Below are positions 24,950 to 33,267 of a stretch of 43,880 nucleotides of DNA, piece by piece. Origin of the DNA: a candidate division WOR-3 bacterium (GTDB taxonomy: Bacteria; SDB-A); NCBI GenBank assembly GCA_016926475.1, contig JAFGON010000082.1, forward strand, positions 1 through 43,880. The letters are read 5' to 3'. The translations under genes were made by a program, and so were the position numbers. A model generated the notes under the pieces. The model saw only the letters and a program-made list of their open reading frames with translations, did not search any database and was not told where the DNA came from. Each line of letters begins with the position of its first letter. Within the stretch, counting starts at the first letter, position 1.

Positions 24950-25746
24950 CTGAAAAATATTCTCGCGACAAGGTAATCAGCTATTAATATGAGAACAGAC
25001 GCCGAAACAACCGCTTTCGTCGTCGCCTGACCAACTCCTTTTGCCCCTCCGTCGGCGTGAAAACCGGTGTAAGTCCCCGCTATGGAAATTATCATTCCGA
25101 AGATAAAAGCTTTGACAAGTCCGCCGAAAAGTTCGACCGGCATAAAGCTGAATTTCATCCCGGACATGAAAGTGTCGTGGAGTATTCCCATAGAAAGGGT
25201 TGCCAGAAGATAACCCGCTGTGACGGCGGATATTTCTGATATGATTGTCAGCACTGGAGTCATTAAAATTACCGCTAAAAATCTCGGCAAGACGAGGAAT
25301 CTGAATGGATTTATCGCCATCGCGGAAAGGGCGTCTATCTGTTCGGTCACTTTCATTGTTCCGAGTTCAGCTGCCATAGCCGCGCCGACTCTTCCTGAGA
25401 GCATCAAGCCTGTGAGGAGTGGACCCAGTTCTTCGAGTGTGGCTTTGACAAGAGCCGTAGATATGTATATGTCCGGTATAATACCCCTGCCTTGAAACTT
25501 GGCCTGGAAAGTGGTCACAAGACCAATAGCTGCAGAAGAAACTATGATTATCGGCAAAGACTTGTTGCCGGTGAAGTACATCTGTTCGACGGTCAATTTC
25601 AGTAGAATTCCCGGTTTTTCAAAGGATTTGAGCATTTCAACAATGAACAGAAAAATCGAATTGATAAGAACGAGAAGATTTTTAAGCCAGTCCCTGAAAA
25701 GGAAATACGCTCCGTCGATTGAATTTCTGATGATTTTAGTCTTCAT
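24946..25746 (-). CDS. mlaE: MlaE-like ABC transporter permease
   Basis: The 266-residue permease of the MlaE/YrbE family has an N-terminal amphipathic region, then five or so helices. Family motifs are present: YFTGNKSLPIIIVSSAAIG, the conserved LEELGPLLTGLMLSGRVGAAMAAELG segment (here about residues 110-135), VTEQIDALSAMAINP, and PRFLAVILMTPVLT. It forms the membrane dimer that receives or releases lipids under the MCE ring. The start ATG lies 11 bases inside the end of dnaB, so the lipid system is translationally tied to the replication helicase gene. Confidence 0.93.
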   Translation of the reverse strand: MKTKIIRNSIDGAYFLFRDWLKNLLVLINSIFLFIVEMLKSFEKPGILLKLTVEQMYFTGNKSLPIIIVSSAAIGLVTTFQAKFQGRGIIPDIYISTALVKATLEELGPLLTGLMLSGRVGAAMAAELGTMKVTEQIDALSAMAINPFRFLVLPRFLAVILMTPVLTIISEISAVTAGYLLATLSMGILHDTFMSGMKFSFMPVELFGGLVKAFIFGMIISIAGTYTGFHADGGAKGVGQATTKAVVSASVLILIADYLVARIFFR

Positions 25747-27103
25747 CCGAGATGTCTATTGAGTCGAATCTCAAATACTCCGGTGTCCAATACAATTTAA
25801 TGATATCTGTGGGGCCGTTTCGGTTTTTTGCTATTATCAGTTCTGCTTTATTTTTTTCCTCTTCATCTTTCGTGTAGTAGTAGTCCCTGTGTAAAAACAT
25901 CACGACGTCTGAGTCTTGTTCAATCGCTCCGGATTCACGAAGATCGGAAAGCTGGGGTTTTCTCTCGGTTCTCATTTCGGAAGCTCTGCTCAGTTGCGAA
26001 AGAGCGAGAACCGGAACGTCGATTTCTTTGGCTAGAGCCTTGAGGGCCATTGAAATATTGGCTACTTCCTGTTGTCTGTTTTCAACTCGAGTTTCCGTGT
26101 ATCTGATAAGCTGAAGGTAGTCAATTATTATCAGACCGAGCTTTTTGCCTCTTTTGCTCAAGTCTTCCGCTTTACGCCTTGCTTTTGCCTTGAGTTCCAA
26201 AATCGACATCGCCGAAGAATCGTCTATGTAAATGTCAGTGGTAGCGATTTTCGAAGCCGCGCTTGTCAACTGGTCGAAATCCGCGTGTGATATAAAGCCG
26301 GTGTTTATCCTCTGGCTGTCAACCCTCGCTAGACTCGCTATCATTCTGCTGACTATTCTCAGGCTGTTCATTTCAAGGCTGAAAATCAGAATTGGAACTT
26401 GATTTTTTATTGCTGTTTCAGTGGCAATATTGATCGCGAAAGCCGTCTTTCCCATCCCTGGTCTGGCTGCGAGAACTATGAATTCCTGTCTTTGAAGCCC
26501 TCTTGTGATCTGATCGAGTTTGAAGTAATGAGTCTCAATCCCTGATATTTTGCCTTTGTTTTGGTAGAGGTTGTCGACTTCTTTTATGGCTTCGTGAACG
26601 ATGTCCGATATCTCGTCGAAATCGGAGGATTTTCTTTCCTGTCTGATCCTGAAAATCAGGCTTTCTGCGTTGTCCAGCTGTTCTTCAGAATCCATGTCGG
26701 ATGTCGAGGCGATCGATATGATTCCCTGGCAAACGTCAATAAGCTTTCTCAGAATTGAAGAATCTTTTACGCGCTTAATGTACTCGGTTGTATTTGACGA
26801 AGCTGTTCCGAGCAAGCTGCCTTCGAGTTCTGCCAGATAAGAAATACCTCCAATTTCATCGATTTTCTTCATTCTTCGTATCTCGTCGCCTACAGTCACG
26901 AGATCCACGACAGGGTTTGAGATCTCGTTGAAAATCTTCATAATTGCCTGGAAGATTATTCTGTGAGCCGGAATGTAAAAATCTTCGGAAGTAAGCCTTT
27001 CAGCGGCGAGAGAACAGGCGTCGGCGCTCAACATGCAGGACGCCAAAACGGCAGCCTCGGCTTCGGGAGAAGAGGGGAGAGACCCCCTTTTTTCTGCGGC
27101 CAT
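25736..27103 (-). CDS. dnaB: Replicative DNA helicase DnaB
   Basis: The 455-residue hexameric helicase has the N-terminal primase-interaction domain (SPEAEAAVLASCMLS near residues 11-25, then FYIPAHRIIF). The RecA-like motor has Walker A ARPGMGKTAF, the switch FSLEMNS, Walker B LGLIIIDYLQLI, and LSQLSRASEMR, followed by LSDLRESGAIEQDSDVVMFLHRD. It unwinds DNA ahead of the replisome. ATG 27103 is preferred over ATG 27109: GGAG lies seven bases before it and one base before the other, and it forms a TGATG stop-start with udg. Its place in a block with mla, radA and udg is unusual but internally consistent. Confidence 0.97.
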   Translation of the reverse strand: MAAEKRGSLPSSPEAEAAVLASCMLSADACSLAAERLTSEDFYIPAHRIIFQAIMKIFNEISNPVVDLVTVGDEIRRMKKIDEIGGISYLAELEGSLLGTASSNTTEYIKRVKDSSILRKLIDVCQGIISIASTSDMDSEEQLDNAESLIFRIRQERKSSDFDEISDIVHEAIKEVDNLYQNKGKISGIETHYFKLDQITRGLQRQEFIVLAARPGMGKTAFAINIATETAIKNQVPILIFSLEMNSLRIVSRMIASLARVDSQRINTGFISHADFDQLTSAASKIATTDIYIDDSSAMSILELKAKARRKAEDLSKRGKKLGLIIIDYLQLIRYTETRVENRQQEVANISMALKALAKEIDVPVLALSQLSRASEMRTERKPQLSDLRESGAIEQDSDVVMFLHRDYYYTKDEEEKNKAELIIAKNRNGPTDIIKLYWTPEYLRFDSIDISDED

Positions 27104-27807
27104 CACCATGCTCCAATCTCGTCAGGGTCTTCGCCTTCGGCGATTCTGATGAGAATCTTGATGTCTTCCCAGGTAGGCTTTTTAAGGTTTGGATTTCTCA
27201 ACAATGCGCTGGGATGATAAGTCACTATGACAGGGTAAGATTCGAACCGGTGTGTCGTACCCCTGTAATCAGAGAGTTTTTGTCCTTTGTTCAAAAGAAC
27301 AGATGCGGCGTGCCTGCCAAGGGCGCATATAACTTTCGGATCTATGGTGTGAATCTGATCTATAAGATAGCCAATGCATTGCTCCACTTCTTCAGGTTTG
27401 GGGTCTCTGTTTCCGGGAGGGCGGCATTTGAGCACGTTGCAGATAAAAACATCTTTTCTGCTCATTTTCATACCTTTTTCAATTATGTCTGTCAGAAGCT
27501 TTCCAGCCCGGCCAACGAAAGGCTTGCCCGTGAGGTCTTCTTCTTGACCCGGCGCTTCTCCGACGAATACTATTTCAGAGTCGAAACTGCCTTCCCCGAA
27601 AACTGGATTCGTCCTTGTTTTTGAGAGAGGGCATTTATCGCAACATTTAATTTTTTCGTTTATCAGGCTCAGTTCAGTTTCTTTGTTAAACGAAACATTC
27701 AGGGTTGAGGTTTCTTGAAAATCCGGGATTGTTTCTACGCCCTCTTCTTGGAGTTCTTCGAGGAGCGCTATCAGTTTGTCTTTTTCAATTGGCGGCTTTT
27801 GAGGCAT
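27103..27807 (-). CDS. udg: Uracil-DNA glycosylase, family 4 (Fe-S)
   Basis: The 234-residue glycosylase removes uracil from DNA to start base-excision repair. It has the family-4 active-site motif GEAPGQEED and the late HPSALLRNP. Cysteines for a [4Fe-4S] cluster are in CDKCPLS, LKCRPPGNRDP and EEVEQC. The N-terminal 50 residues are a helical extension (LEELQEEGVETIP) of the sort seen in thermophile and candidate-phylum homologues. It starts 23 bases within the end of coaBC and ends in a TGATG overlap with dnaB. Confidence 0.95.
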   Translation of the reverse strand: MPQKPPIEKDKLIALLEELQEEGVETIPDFQETSTLNVSFNKETELSLINEKIKCCDKCPLSKTRTNPVFGEGSFDSEIVFVGEAPGQEEDLTGKPFVGRAGKLLTDIIEKGMKMSRKDVFICNVLKCRPPGNRDPKPEEVEQCIGYLIDQIHTIDPKVICALGRHAASVLLNKGQKLSDYRGTTHRFESYPVIVTYHPSALLRNPNLKKPTWEDIKILIRIAEGEDPDEIGAW

Positions 27808-28960
27808 ACAGTATAATTTTTTCAGCTAAATGTTCTTTTGAAATTTTTTCAAAAGACTCAATCACAGATCCATCCCTGTCAATAAAGGTCGCGTCCGAGA
27901 ACATTGATCCGATGGTATTCTCAGAGTTGGCGATGATCAAATCGATTTTTTTTGATTGAATTTTCTTTTGGGCATTTTGAATAATGTCACCGGTCTCAAG
28001 CGCGAATCCGACAGTGAAAACATTCTTCCGGAATTCAGCCGTTTTTAAGAGTATATCTTCGGTGGGTTCGAGTTGAAGGATAAGTTTTTCTTGTTTTCTC
28101 TTCAATTTGTCTTTCGAGTAATAAGAAGGCCTGTAGTCGCTAATAGCGGCTGACATGACCAAAATATCGCATTTAGGGAGTAGCTCCGATACTGATTCGA
28201 GAAAATCTTTTGAGGACAAAGAGGGGTGGTGCAGGCAACCATGGGGAGCCGCTATCTGTGGAGGGCTGACGAAATGGATGCATTCAGCTTTTTGCTTGAA
28301 GGCTTCTTGAGCAATTGCCGTGCCGGTTTTTCCGCTGGATAAGTTTGTTATAGCCCTGACAGGATCGATATTCTCGAACGTCGGTCCCGCCGTTACAAGA
28401 ATACTTTTTCCTTTCAAGATTCCTTTTGACATTATTCTCTCGCATTCTGCGATAATAGCCGATTCGTCAGCGAGTCTCCCTTTACCGGTGTCGTTGCAGG
28501 CGAGAGATCCAGAATCTGGGCCGATAAAATGAAATTCGCAATTTCTCAAGCTTTCAGCGTTTTTTTGGATTATCGCATTCGTCCACATGTTGACGTTCAT
28601 CGCCGGAGCTATAGCTGCAAGTTTGTTTCCTCGAGCCAAAACCGTCGCAGAAAGCAAGTCGTCTCCGAATCCTTGAGCGAGTTTGGATATGAAGTCGGCG
28701 CTGGCTGGGGATATCAAAATTACATCAGCCCACTTGCCCAGGTCAATGTGTGGGATCGTGAATCCGTCGTAAGACTCGAAAGTGTCTGTGTAGACACGAG
28801 ACCCTGTCACAGCAGCAAAAATGGATTCTCCCATCATCTTACGGGCAGATAAAGTCATAACGGCTTTTGTAGAGTGCCCGTTTTCCCTAAGTCTTCTGAT
28901 GACAGACGGCATTTTGTAAAGTGAAACACTGCCCGTCAACCCGATGAGAATTTTACCCAT
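27785..28960 (-). CDS. coaBC: Bifunctional CoaBC (phosphopantothenate-cysteine ligase / decarboxylase)
   Basis: The 391-residue enzyme covers two steps of coenzyme A synthesis. The flavoprotein decarboxylase half has LTGSVSLYKMPSVIRRL, ISPASADFISKLAQG, PAMNVNMW, and the lid cysteine in SLACNDTGKGRLAD. The ligase half follows from about residue 180, with VTAGPTFENIDPVRAITNLSSGKTG and a terminal region GFALETGD, KKIDLIIAN. ATG 28960 overlaps the rpoZ stop as TGATG; a TTG three bases earlier is less likely. The gmk-rpoZ-coaBC order is widely conserved in bacteria. Confidence 0.96.
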   Translation of the reverse strand: MGKILIGLTGSVSLYKMPSVIRRLRENGHSTKAVMTLSARKMMGESIFAAVTGSRVYTDTFESYDGFTIPHIDLGKWADVILISPASADFISKLAQGFGDDLLSATVLARGNKLAAIAPAMNVNMWTNAIIQKNAESLRNCEFHFIGPDSGSLACNDTGKGRLADESAIIAECERIMSKGILKGKSILVTAGPTFENIDPVRAITNLSSGKTGTAIAQEAFKQKAECIHFVSPPQIAAPHGCLHHPSLSSKDFLESVSELLPKCDILVMSAAISDYRPSYYSKDKLKRKQEKLILQLEPTEDILLKTAEFRKNVFTVGFALETGDIIQNAQKKIQSKKIDLIIANSENTIGSMFSDATFIDRDGSVIESFEKISKEHLAEKIILYASKAAN

Positions 28961-29211
28961 CAATTTTTCTTTTCGGTCTTTTCTTGTTTTTCCTCGGTTT
29001 CTTCTTCTTCAAGGTAGAAAAAGTTCAATTCGCCTTTTTTTAATTTTTTAAAAGCTGTCACTAGAGGCTTTTCCTCGAGCTGGACGGCTCTGTTTTTTGC
29101 TATTATGTTTATCCTCTTTGCCTCTCTCGCGGCTGCTATCGTGATTTCGTATAAATTTGATTCGTTTTCAAGAAGTTCATCTTTGGCTATTCTAAAATTT
29201 TTATTATCCAA
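28960..29211 (-). CDS. rpoZ: RNA polymerase omega subunit
   Basis: The 83-residue protein lies between gmk and coaBC, the classical rpoZ position. It has the omega-like helix NLYEITIAAAREAKRINIIAK and VTAFKKLKKGELNF, followed by a charged Glu/Lys tail. Omega promotes assembly of RNA polymerase by wrapping around beta'. The start is a TTG at 29211 inside the end of gmk, supported by GGAGG seven bases upstream; no better ATG exists in frame before the conserved part. Sequence similarity alone is modest and the call relies partly on context. Confidence 0.85.
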   Translation of the reverse strand: MDNKNFRIAKDELLENESNLYEITIAAAREAKRINIIAKNRAVQLEEKPLVTAFKKLKKGELNFFYLEEEETEEKQEKTEKKN

Positions 29212-29804
29212 CTTTCTACCTCCTTTATTAATTCAGCGTCTACAAGACATTTTTCCGCTGTTATGATACTTTGAATCTGGCGAAGAGCTTCTTCGATGTC
29301 ATCGTTCCTGACAGCGTATTTGTATAAACCTATATTTTTCAATTCATCCCCTGCGTTCTCGATTCTCTTTTCGTATTCTGCCGAAGATTCCGTTCCCCTC
29401 CTTTTGAGTCTTAACTCCAGTGATTCGGGAGAAGGCGGAAGGACAAAAATCGTAATGGCCAGCGGGTACTTAGCTAAAAGTTTTGCCGCTCCTTGTACGT
29501 CCAAATCGAGAAGGCATATATTATCATTTTTCAGAGTATTTTCAACCTGATCTAAAGGCGTGCCGTAATAAAAACCGTGAACTACAGCCCATTCAAGAAA
29601 TTCATCTTTCTTGATTTTATCTTTGAACTGATTTTCCGTCACGAAAAAATAGTCTTGGCCCTCGGTTTCACCGTCTCGTTTCGGCCGGGATGTCGCTGAA
29701 ACAATGTAATCAATACCAGAGGTTCTGTTTTTTAACTCTCTGCATATTGTGGTTTTACCTGCTCCAGAAGGGCCTGAAACTGTTATCATCAGTTTTTTTC
29801 TCAT
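29187..29804 (-). CDS. gmk: Guanylate kinase
   Basis: This 205-residue kinase converts GMP to GDP. It begins KKLMITVSGPSGAGKTT (P-loop at residues 9-17). It continues with the GMP-binding region (VSATSRPKRDGETEGQDYFFV), EFLEWAVVHGFYYGTPL, the LLDLDVQGAAKL strand and the lid IFVLPPSPESLELRLKRRGTE. The length is standard. It overlaps yicC upstream by ATGA and rpoZ downstream by 25 bases; its last codons double as the rpoZ ribosome-binding site. Confidence 0.97.
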   Translation of the reverse strand: MRKKLMITVSGPSGAGKTTICRELKNRTSGIDYIVSATSRPKRDGETEGQDYFFVTENQFKDKIKKDEFLEWAVVHGFYYGTPLDQVENTLKNDNICLLDLDVQGAAKLLAKYPLAITIFVLPPSPESLELRLKRRGTESSAEYEKRIENAGDELKNIGLYKYAVRNDDIEEALRQIQSIITAEKCLVDAELIKEVESWIIKILE

Positions 29805-30727
29805 TCTATATTTTGAACCTGTTCCCTGATGTTTTCAAGGTTTTCTTTTATACGTACAACTTCCATGGATATGTCGGCGCTTTGGGCTTTTGAAGATATT
29901 GTGTTGGCTTCTCTTTGCATTTCCTGGACTAAAAAATCCAAAGATTTCCCAACCGGCGACACTTTTTTAATTGTCTCTCTGAAATTGTCCAAATGTATGT
30001 TGAGTCTTTCCGTTTCTTCTTTGATTGTTATTCTGTCTGTGAAAATTGCAATTTCAGACAGTGTTCTCGCTTCTATTAAATTTCTGAACCATTTTTTGTC
30101 CTCTTCGGAGAGATACGTCTTGGATGCAAAGAAATCTTCCAATAGGTTTTCGAGTATCTCTTTGAGTTTTTTTTCCTTTTCCTCTTTTACTGTAGGGGCT
30201 TTATTTTCAATCCTCTTCAATGAATCTCTAATGCCGCCGAGGAAGTTCAGAATCGCAAGCGACAGTATTTCACCTTCTTGTCTCCTCTTCAAGGACAAGT
30301 CCTCGAGAGTTTTATCTAAAGTTTCCCTGACGGAATTCCATATGTCTTCGTTTAGGATTTGCTCTTCCCTAGGAGGAGCCAAGTTAAGCTTTAAAATGTG
30401 TTCTAGGTGAACGGGTTCTTGTATTTTGAGGATTTTTCGGAGTTCTTCAAGTTTCTCCATCGAAGATTTCGCGACTTCTTCATCGAAGGAGAAAGGTCCA
30501 TTTTGGTAAAATTGGCTTTTCAAACTTATTGAAACGTATATTTTCCCTCTTTTCATATACTTTTGCACGAGTTTGGTAATTTGAGGTTCCATGTTTGAGA
30601 TTTCTTGCATTGCGTTAAGGTTGACGTCGAGATACCTGTGGTTGAGAGATTTGATGGCAACGGAGATCGTAGAGCCATCTTTGAGTTCATTTTCCGTATG
30701 CGCAAAACCTGTCATGCTGTTTGGCAA
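29801..30727 (-). CDS. yicC: YicC family endoribonuclease-like protein
   Basis: The 308-residue protein has the defining N-terminus SMTGFA, KSLNHRYLDVN, the helical middle, and the C-terminal motif LDFLVQEMQREANTISSKAQ. YicC/YloC proteins are reported endoribonucleases involved in small-RNA turnover, and the gene is typically beside gmk, as here. The start is TTG 30727, with GGAGG five bases upstream, placed directly after the dtd stop; ATG 30715 would trim only four residues. It overlaps gmk by ATGA. Confidence 0.93.
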   Translation of the reverse strand: MPNSMTGFAHTENELKDGSTISVAIKSLNHRYLDVNLNAMQEISNMEPQITKLVQKYMKRGKIYVSISLKSQFYQNGPFSFDEEVAKSSMEKLEELRKILKIQEPVHLEHILKLNLAPPREEQILNEDIWNSVRETLDKTLEDLSLKRRQEGEILSLAILNFLGGIRDSLKRIENKAPTVKEEKEKKLKEILENLLEDFFASKTYLSEEDKKWFRNLIEARTLSEIAIFTDRITIKEETERLNIHLDNFRETIKKVSPVGKSLDFLVQEMQREANTISSKAQSADISMEVVRIKENLENIREQVQNIE

Positions 30728-31168
30728 TTAACCCTCCTCGTATATTAGGGAAACAGGACCGTCGTTGACGGAATCTACTTCCATGTGAGCCCCGAAATCG
30801 CCCTTTTGAGCGCGGGGTATTTTTTCCAGAATTTTTTTGAAAAAGAAATCAAAAATCTTTTCTGCGCTTTCTGCAGCCATAGCTTTCTCAAAATTTGGCC
30901 TTCTTCCCTTATCCGTACTGGCGCATAAAGTGAATTGAGAGATCAACATTATATTTAGGGCTGTCGCAGAAACGCTTTTTTCAAAAGGTTTGTCTTTGAA
31001 ATCGAAAAGCCTGGCATTCAACAATTTTGACGCAAGTGCGGAAGCTCTGTTCTCCGTATCCCCTTTTTGGATTCCCAAATAGACGAGAAGCCCCCTTTCG
31101 ATGGAAGATTTGTGGCCTCTTTCCGAGACAACACTCGCTTTTTTTACTCTTTGCACCAGAGCTATCAT
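30728..31168 (-). CDS. dtd: D-aminoacyl-tRNA deacylase
   Basis: The 146-residue editing enzyme hydrolyses D-amino acids wrongly attached to tRNA. Both cross-subunit motifs are present: MLISQFTLCASTDKGRRPNFEKAM (SQxxL motif, near residues 78-100) and the terminal NDGPVSLIYEEG, where Ser replaces the usual Thr of GPVT. It is the first gene of the fifteen-gene minus-strand run, with a TATAAT 25 bases upstream of its ATG. AGGA lies seven bases before the start. Confidence 0.95.
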   Translation of the reverse strand: MIALVQRVKKASVVSERGHKSSIERGLLVYLGIQKGDTENRASALASKLLNARLFDFKDKPFEKSVSATALNIMLISQFTLCASTDKGRRPNFEKAMAAESAEKIFDFFFKKILEKIPRAQKGDFGAHMEVDSVNDGPVSLIYEEG

Positions 31169-31193
31169 GGTCTTTTCCTGTGACGAATTTTCG

Positions 31194-31199
31194 ATTATA
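31194..31199 (-). promoter_or_regulatory. -10 box of the dtd-to-dus run
   Basis: A perfect TATAAT on the minus strand predicts a start near 31187 and a 19-base leader containing AGGA. The -35 hexamer (TTATGG at 17 bases) is weak. The 199-base divergent region 31169-31367 also holds a plus-strand candidate. Confidence 0.5.
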
Positions 31200-31259
31200 T
31201 GGTAGAAAATGTTTTTCCATAATCTTAATAAAAAAAAGCCGACATATCAAACTTTTTTA

Positions 31260-31289
31260 TTGTTTATTTGGAAGGATTTGGTTTATACT
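31260..31289 (+). promoter_or_regulatory. Candidate promoter of the parvulin gene
   Basis: TTGTTT (31260-31265) and TATACT (31284-31289) are 18 bases apart. The predicted leader of about 70 bases runs to AAAGGAG and ATG 31368. Confidence 0.35.
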
Positions 31290-31367
31290 CATAATCTTTG
31301 GAAATCAGACAATAATCGAATAAAAATAAGTTGTTTTCGTCATCAGGCGGAAAGGAGAAGTCAAAAT

Positions 31368-33173
31368 ATGGTGTTGGAGCGTTTTAGAAAACATATGGCG
31401 ATAATATTCTGGATTGTTGCGATCGCTTTTGTTGTAATGTTCGGATGGTCGCAGTTGTGGGACAGCCTTGCCAGCATAATCGGAAGGGAAAGAACTCAAA
31501 ATGTTGATGAAGTCCTTAAGGATACAGCTTTTGTTGTGAGGGGAAAAGAGACGCCCTATGTTTTTTACGAACTCGAAGTCGCCCGTGAAGCCGCGAGTAT
31601 TCAGAACAGGGGCCAATATATTGGCGAAAAAGAAAGAGACGCCATAGCCGAAAGAGTTTTTCTCTCTATGGCGCTTGACGAAGTGCTGCGAAACAGGGCG
31701 GCGACTGCGGGTTTTTCCTTGAGTGAAAACTACTTGCGTTTGATTTCGGATACACTCAGTTTTTACGACAGATTTCACGCTCAACAGAGAATGATATCCG
31801 AGAAAGATTTTCTGTCGATGATAGAGACAAGAGAGACCGCGAAACAGTTAAAAGCATTCATGGGGCTTTCGGCATGGATATCTCCTGTTCAGGCAATTTT
31901 AAGAATGAGGATTCAGACCGACAAATATACTTCCGAATACGCTTTCTTCAAGACACGGGATATTCAGCCCGACAGGACAATAGACGATTCAACTCTCTTG
32001 TCTTCTTTTGAATCCCTTAGAGCGAAGGGATATACAGTTCTTCCTTCAAGAGCTGTCGTAAAATACATAGAGATAGCCTATGGGCCTCAGGAAGACGACT
32101 GGCTGAGAACTGAAAGAAAGACCGTCAACCTGATGCAGAGGTTCCAGGGATTACAGGGTGACTCGCTGAAAACTGTTTTTTCTAATCTCGCCCAGCAGTA
32201 TTCCGAGGATTACAACACAGCTTCTTCCGGCGGATACCTGGGGTGGATTGGAAAAAACTCGAATATTGACAAAAGCTTCATTGACAGTGCTTTTGCTGTT
32301 GATTCAGGTAGTGTTGTGGGCCCTGTAAGAACTGTTTGGGGCTGGCACGTAATTCAAGTCTCTAACAGGACGGAAGATTCTGTCGAAGTCTCTCATATCC
32401 TCCTCCAGGTAAAAGGAGATCCTGAGAGAGATCAGAGATCTTTAGATTTGATGACAAGAATTATGGAGGACTCTAAGTTTTTAAGCCTCGATTCGATAGC
32501 TGTATTGTTCTCGCTGGAATTAAAAGAATCTAAACCTTTTGACAGGTGGGGGAAATACCCACCCGAATTCAGTTTTATCCAGAGCGCGGTGAACTTCGCC
32601 TTTTCTGCGGACTCTGGAGAAATCGGAGGTCCTTACATCGGATCCGACAACATTACCGTGATCCAAACCGTTAAAAAACTGCCGCCCAGTGAAATTCCTT
32701 TCGAGGAGTTAAGGGGCTGGCTTACAGATTCTCTTCTCAGAGAAACCGGCAATGAGATTTGTCTTCAGAACGCCCTTAGGTGCTCTGAGTTGATAAGAGA
32801 GGGCAAAGATTTATCTTCGTCTGTTTCATCTTCTGGTGGGGATTATTACTCTCCTTTGACCCATGTGTTTTACGATGACCTTGAAAATTCTCCAGCAGGA
32901 GGGGTAGTCCAAATGACGGGATTGACGGCTCAGGAACCCGGTTATTACGGTCCGATAAAAGGTTCCGGCGGTTATTATATAGTTCATCTCATCGAGAAAG
33001 AGACGCTCTCCGACTCTCTCATACAAAATGATCTTCCGGCGTATTGGTTCAACCTGAGCCTCGTCAGGGGCAGGGAATTCATGAGTCAGTGGAGCGCCTG
33101 CGTTCTCGAAAAGGCGTTTTCAACAGGTGAAATAAGAGATTTGAGGTACAAACTCAACGGGTCAGGTGAATGA
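31368..33173 (+). CDS. Membrane-anchored parvulin-type peptidyl-prolyl isomerase (PpiD/SurA-like)
   Basis: This 602-residue periplasmic folding factor has a short cytoplasmic N-terminus, one anchor helix (about residues 10-26, IIFWIVAIAFVVMFGWS), and an N-terminal SurA/PpiD-like chaperone region. A parvulin domain lies near 215-345 (VVKYIEIAYG, LAQQYSEDYNTASSGGYLGWIGK, VVGPVRTVWGWHVIQVSNR), with a further VEVSHILLQVKG segment that may begin a second, degenerate parvulin unit. It should assist folding of secreted and outer-membrane proteins. ATG 31368 follows AAAGGAG; longer readings extend into the promoter region. It is monocistronic, convergent with the lipoprotein gene. Confidence 0.87.
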   Translation: MVLERFRKHMAIIFWIVAIAFVVMFGWSQLWDSLASIIGRERTQNVDEVLKDTAFVVRGKETPYVFYELEVAREAASIQNRGQYIGEKERDAIAERVFLSMALDEVLRNRAATAGFSLSENYLRLISDTLSFYDRFHAQQRMISEKDFLSMIETRETAKQLKAFMGLSAWISPVQAILRMRIQTDKYTSEYAFFKTRDIQPDRTIDDSTLLSSFESLRAKGYTVLPSRAVVKYIEIAYGPQEDDWLRTERKTVNLMQRFQGLQGDSLKTVFSNLAQQYSEDYNTASSGGYLGWIGKNSNIDKSFIDSAFAVDSGSVVGPVRTVWGWHVIQVSNRTEDSVEVSHILLQVKGDPERDQRSLDLMTRIMEDSKFLSLDSIAVLFSLELKESKPFDRWGKYPPEFSFIQSAVNFAFSADSGEIGGPYIGSDNITVIQTVKKLPPSEIPFEELRGWLTDSLLRETGNEICLQNALRCSELIREGKDLSSSVSSSGGDYYSPLTHVFYDDLENSPAGGVVQMTGLTAQEPGYYGPIKGSGGYYIVHLIEKETLSDSLIQNDLPAYWFNLSLVRGREFMSQWSACVLEKAFSTGEIRDLRYKLNGSGE

Positions 33174-33267
33174 AAGGACATTTTCGTCGCAATAATTTTG
33201 AATTCTTCGAGTCAAATCCAGCCCTGTTCGGTCAATATCAAATTTTGTGGCTATAATGTACGCTTGA

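Noticed and set aside
28960-28963. TTG 28963 as the coaBC start
   Set aside because: ATG 28960 gives a TGATG stop-start with rpoZ and the same protein minus one residue.
32820-33180. Possible frameshift or second gene at the end of the parvulin protein
   Set aside because: The plus-strand frame is continuous to 33173 with uniform composition; the opposite-strand frame there is a shadow.
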